Part shown: one piece after another, positions 14,672 to 17,425 of the stretch
Position numbering within the stretch: position 1 is the first letter of the stretch
Layout: each line of letters opens with the position of its first letter
DNA from: Clostridiales bacterium
GTDB lineage: Bacteria > Bacillota_A > Clostridia > Peptostreptococcales > Anaerovoracaceae
Assembly (NCBI GenBank): GCA_012510935.1
Contig: JAAZHB010000169.1
Coordinates: 1 to 17,425 of the forward strand
Reading direction: 5' to 3'
DNA: 17,425 bases
Notes under the pieces: model-generated
The model's input: only the letters and a program-made list of their open reading frames with translations
Database searches by the model: none
Told to the model about the DNA's origin: nothing
Translations under genes and position numbers: made by a program

Positions 14672-16042
14672 TTATCTAAATAGGCCAAATTTGTGTGATG
14701 TCTTAAGTAATCTCTCAACATAGCCAATTTGCGAGAGGAGACATACAAGTACGACATGATCGCCAGCTTTAATTCTAGTATTTCCATCAGGGATAATAGT
14801 ATCATCGCCTCTATTAATTGCGGCAATGATTATGAAATCAGGCAAATCCAGTTCCTTAAGAGGCACACCGACAAAACTCATGTTTGAGTCTACATAGATT
14901 TGCATCAGTTCAGCTTGACCATGCAGAAGAATGTTGGTAAGAACTCGCTTCTCCCCGTTTACCATTCTTAAGATTAAGCTGGCAGTAATATCAAGTGGAT
15001 TTAGAACCACATCAATGCCAAGCTTCTCAATGATTGAATCGTAACTTTCGTGCGAAATCTTTGTAATTACATCATCAACTCCGTGATTTTTTGCAGAAAG
15101 AGATACAAGAAGGTTCTGTTCGTCAAAACCTGTCGCTGTAACTACAGCTTGCATATCTTCAAGTCCCTCTTCTTCAAGAAGCGATATATCTGCACCATTT
15201 CCGTTGATTACCTCGGCCCTAGACAAACCATTGTTAAGGTAATTGCATCTTTTGCGATCTCTCTCGATAATCTTGACCCTTGCTCCATAGTCAATCATTT
15301 TTTTAGCTAAGAAGAAACCAGTGCGACCACCGCCGACAATCATGAGTTGCTGATTTTCTTTGATATATTTGTGCCTAGAGAAAATGTTTCTAGCAACATC
15401 CATCATCATATTCTCCTCACCGGCAATATACAGAATATCATTTGCTTCAAATATGTCTGTACCATGAGGAATAATGATTTTACCTCTTCTTGAAATACCA
15501 ATAACAATCATATTTGGATGGACTCTTCTAAAATCAACGAGAGACTTGCCAATAAGTTGAGGCTCGTTGTTCATGCTTACTTCAACGACTGCAATTCTTT
15601 TTGCCTTATACACGCCATTGCTAATTGAATATTTGTCAACTAAGTAGTGATATATTTCGCTTGCAATAAGCATATCTGGGTTAATTAGCTGGTCGATGCC
15701 GAAGTGCTCGCTGAGGAACTCAATCTGTTCGGTATGCTCTGGTTGAGTAACTCTAGCAACTACATTCTTGCAACCAAGAATTTTGGCAATAGAAGCAGCT
15801 ATAATATTTGTATCATCAGAGGCTGTGCAGCTAACAAGAAAATCGTAATTCTGTATTCCGATATACTTTAGAAGAGAGATAGATTTTACATCCCCAGTAT
15901 ATGTCAAAATATCATGTTGCTCAGAAATAATGCGAAGCTTTTCCTCGTTTGTGTCGACAAGCGTAATCTCGTTATCTCCATCGATCAAAGCCTCTATTAA
16001 TCTTATTCCTAATTTTCCAGCACCGAGAATAATAATATTCAT
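14672..16042 (-). CDS. trkA: TrkA, NAD-binding regulator of potassium uptake
   Basis: A 456-residue peripheral membrane-associated protein that gates a TrkH/KtrB-type potassium channel in response to nucleotides. It has the full duplicated plan: Rossmann RCK-N domain 1 with ILGAGKLG (5-12), an RCK-C domain (about 145-225), Rossmann domain 2 with IVGGGRTG (235-242), and a second RCK-C (about 370-450). The conserved acidic residues after strand 2 are D30 (TLVDTNEEK) and E260 (KIIERDRKR), which favour NAD(H). No TrkH gene lies in the window, so its channel partner must be elsewhere. The ATG has GGGAGG about 12 bases ahead on the minus strand. A possible minus-strand promoter (TTGAAC, 15 bases, TATACT) lies near 16096-16122 but its spacing is short. 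Call very firm. Confidence 0.96.
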   Translation of the reverse strand: MNIIILGAGKLGIRLIEALIDGDNEITLVDTNEEKLRIISEQHDILTYTGDVKSISLLKYIGIQNYDFLVSCTASDDTNIIAASIAKILGCKNVVARVTQPEHTEQIEFLSEHFGIDQLINPDMLIASEIYHYLVDKYSISNGVYKAKRIAVVEVSMNNEPQLIGKSLVDFRRVHPNMIVIGISRRGKIIIPHGTDIFEANDILYIAGEENMMMDVARNIFSRHKYIKENQQLMIVGGGRTGFFLAKKMIDYGARVKIIERDRKRCNYLNNGLSRAEVINGNGADISLLEEEGLEDMQAVVTATGFDEQNLLVSLSAKNHGVDDVITKISHESYDSIIEKLGIDVVLNPLDITASLILRMVNGEKRVLTNILLHGQAELMQIYVDSNMSFVGVPLKELDLPDFIIIAAINRGDDTIIPDGNTRIKAGDHVVLVCLLSQIGYVERLLKTSHKFGLFR

Positions 16043-16058
16043 GTAGCTAAGTTTCCTC

Positions 16059-16074
16059 CCAATAGTCCAATAGT
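16059..16074. repeat. Tandem 8-bp direct repeat in the trkA/HAD intergenic region
   Basis: CCAATAGT occurs twice in direct succession just upstream of trkA, in its untranslated leader. It may be a small operator or chance. Confidence 0.4.
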
Positions 16075-16078
16075 CAAT

Positions 16079-16107
16079 TTGATATAAGTGATTTTGAAGT
16101 ATATAAT
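16079..16107 (+). promoter_or_regulatory. Promoter of the HAD phosphatase gene
   Basis: TTGATA (16079-16084), exactly 17 bases, then TATAAT (16102-16107): 5 of 6 and 6 of 6 consensus matches. The predicted leader is about 75 bases. Confidence 0.75.
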
Positions 16108-16187
16108 AAAAACCTAAAGTTCAAATAACACATCATAGAATTATAGAACTTTAATGATTGCAATGCAACAGAATGGAGTAAATAGAT

Positions 16188-17009
16188 ATGTCAATTAAAA
16201 TGATAGCACTTGATATGGATGGAACAACTCTTAATAGTAAGGGGGAGCTTTCGGAGTTAACAAAGGAGACAATAGAGAGAGCAATCGCCGCAGGAATTGA
16301 AGTAGTAGTATCAACGGGGAGAGCTTATAGTGCGCTTCCTGAACCAATATATTCGATTAAAGGCTTAAAATATGCTGTCACTTCTAATGGTGCATGCATT
16401 ATGGATTTGCCGGCAAAGAAGCAAATATATGGAGATTATCTTCAGAAAAAAACATTGGAAAGAGTCATTGAAATTGGACAAGAGTATGGCCTATGGCTTG
16501 AGGCCTTTACGGATGGAAAGGCATATATTAGTAGAGAGTTTTACGAAAATATTAAGAAAGAAAGTTGCTCGTACAGGAACACCGAATATGTACTAAGAAC
16601 AAGGATTCCGGTAGAAGATATTTTTAAGATGATTCGCGATAATGAAGGGAAAATAGAAAATATTAATTTTTTCTTCGATACAATAGAACAACTTGAGAAG
16701 TACAGGGATATTATAGAGGCAATTCCTGAGGGAAACACAACTTCTTCCTTTAAGAATAATATTGAGGTAGGAGGAAAAGGCACAAGCAAGAAGAAAGCTG
16801 TAGCTGAGTTACTCAAAATGAAGGGCTTTAGCAAAGAAGAACTTATGGGTATAGGCGATGCACCAAATGATATTGAAATGATTGAATATGCAGGTATAGG
16901 TGTTGCAATGGGAAATGCTTGGGGAGATACAAAGAACTACGCTGACTATGTTACTGACAACAATGATGAAGACGGAGTGGCTAAGGCAATTTTGAAATTT
17001 GCGCTGTAA
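16188..17009 (+). CDS. Cof-type HAD-superfamily sugar-phosphate phosphatase
   Basis: A 273-residue cytosolic hydrolase of the Cof/YidA group (HAD subfamily IIB), which dephosphorylates sugar phosphates and similar small molecules. The four HAD motifs are intact: D9-M-D11-G-T (nucleophile and acid), S42-T-G-R, K201 ahead of the AVAELL helix, and GIGDAPNDIEMIEYAG (221-236) with the metal-binding D224 and D228. The C2-type cap occupies about residues 85-190. GGAG lies 9 bases before the ATG. It has its own promoter and terminator and is divergent from trkA. The substrate cannot be told from sequence. Confidence 0.95.
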   Translation: MSIKMIALDMDGTTLNSKGELSELTKETIERAIAAGIEVVVSTGRAYSALPEPIYSIKGLKYAVTSNGACIMDLPAKKQIYGDYLQKKTLERVIEIGQEYGLWLEAFTDGKAYISREFYENIKKESCSYRNTEYVLRTRIPVEDIFKMIRDNEGKIENINFFFDTIEQLEKYRDIIEAIPEGNTTSSFKNNIEVGGKGTSKKKAVAELLKMKGFSKEELMGIGDAPNDIEMIEYAGIGVAMGNAWGDTKNYADYVTDNNDEDGVAKAILKFAL

Positions 17010-17054
17010 GTAGGGACGGGGTTTTTTGAACTGAATATGTGTGAGAGATACATC

Positions 17055-17089
17055 AAAAGTACAAGGAATTTTGTCCTTGTACTTTTTTT
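17055..17089 (+). terminator. Intrinsic terminator of the HAD phosphatase gene
   Basis: A perfect 13-bp stem, AAAAGTACAAGGA with TCCTTGTACTTTT, closes the loop ATTTTG, and the T run continues to 17089. The A run on the left arm could also let it act in reverse. Confidence 0.93.
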
Positions 17090-17205
17090 GCAAAAATACA
17101 TTCAATGCATTTTTATCCATAGGCTAGCGCACTCTTCACCTTTAGGTGGCTGTAAAAAGTGAGAAGTCATGATAATAATAGAGTGATAGGAGAAGGTGGT
17201 GACTT

Positions 17206-17425
17206 ATGAATTGCAAGAAACTTGGGGATAGCGGTGAGAACATGGTAGCGCTGATTTTGGAACAAAATGGTTATGAAATTATTGCACGGAACTTTAGGAC
17301 GAAATTTGGAGAAATTGACATAGTGACAATTAGGGGCGGGCTCGTGAGTTTCTGGGAGGTTAAAACGAGGGTAGGTTGTTCGCATGGACATCCCGCAGAG
17401 GCAGTTGATGAAAGAAAACAAAGAA
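17206..17425 (+). CDS. YraN/UPF0102 family protein (3' end beyond window)
   Basis: The first 73 codons of a protein of the YraN family, small single-domain proteins with a restriction-endonuclease-like (Holliday-resolvase-like) fold and no settled function. The core motif is present: an early GDSGENMVA helix (7-15), ARNFRTKFGEIDIV (27-40) and FWEVKTR (49-55). E36, D38, E51 and K53 sit where the PD-(D/E)xK-like site lies in this fold. The usual FVEVK reads FWEVK here. The ATG is preceded by AAGGTGG, with the GGTGG core 6 bases away. The frame runs open to the right edge, so the C-terminal part is missing. No clear promoter was found in the 116 bases after the HAD terminator. Confidence 0.93.
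   Translation, partial: MNCKKLGDSGENMVALILEQNGYEIIARNFRTKFGEIDIVTIRGGLVSFWEVKTRVGCSHGHPAEAVDERKQR

Noticed and set aside
15050..15310. Plus-strand open frame opposite trkA
   Set aside because: It is antisense to the second Rossmann domain of trkA and shows no protein family pattern.
17092..17116. AT-rich near-palindrome (AAAAATACA…TGCATTTTT) after the HAD terminator
   Set aside because: It has a mismatch and few G-C pairs, and a much better terminator ends just upstream; no function can be supported.
1..17425. CRISPR arrays, tRNA or rRNA genes, insertion sequences, prophage or attachment sites
   Set aside because: No regularly spaced repeats, cloverleaf sequences, transposase or integrase motifs were found in either strand.

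Overview
The window looks like chromosomal DNA of an anaerobic, low-GC, single-membrane firmicute of the class Clostridia. Three points support this: an IspH–ribosomal protein S1 fusion (a clostridial trait), an Flp/Tad pilus operon of the monoderm kind with no secretin gene in view, and consensus-like -35/-10 promoters with strong AGGAGG-type ribosome binding sites. Genus cannot be read from the sequence with confidence. No tRNA, rRNA, CRISPR array, insertion sequence or phage gene was seen, and no gene-free stretch exceeds 300 bases.

Layout. (1) Positions 1-821: the 3' part of a membrane-bound GGDEF diguanylate cyclase, truncated by the window edge. (2) 942-3641: a tight, overlapping three-gene cassette of a WYL-domain regulator, an HNH endonuclease and a class I SAM methyltransferase, closed by a strong terminator at 3711-3740. 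It resembles a small defence or nucleic-acid-stress module, but its function is inferred. (3) 3846-10910: a complete-looking Tad/Flp pilus assembly operon. Its order is a TadZ/CpaE-like protein with a lost P-loop, the TadA/CpaF ATPase, TadB, TadC with an extra ectodomain, a 53-residue Flp pilin, a TadE-like pseudopilin, a DUF5702/TadG-like protein, a second TadE-like protein ending in two tandem Cys/His motifs, and a DUF6382-like protein without an FHA domain. (4) 10956-12374: enolase with its own promoter and terminator. (5) 12511-14569: the IspH-S1 fusion with its own leader and terminator. (6) 14612-16042, minus strand: a TrkA-type potassium-uptake regulator with its own terminator. (7) 16079-17089: a Cof-type HAD phosphatase with a near-consensus promoter and a long terminator. 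(8) 17206 to the right edge: the start of a YraN/UPF0102 gene.

How the genes work together. TadA would power TadB/TadC in the membrane. Flp is the probable major pilin, and the two TadE-like proteins and the TadG-like protein are minor, surface-exposed parts. All four share an N-K-R-G boundary ahead of their hydrophobic segment, which suggests one prepilin peptidase; that enzyme is not encoded here. The housekeeping genes on the right (eno, ispH-rpsA, trkA, HAD, yraN) are ordinary clostridial chromosome. The parts worth a second look are the WYL-HNH-methyltransferase cassette and the unusual accessory domains of the pilus operon.
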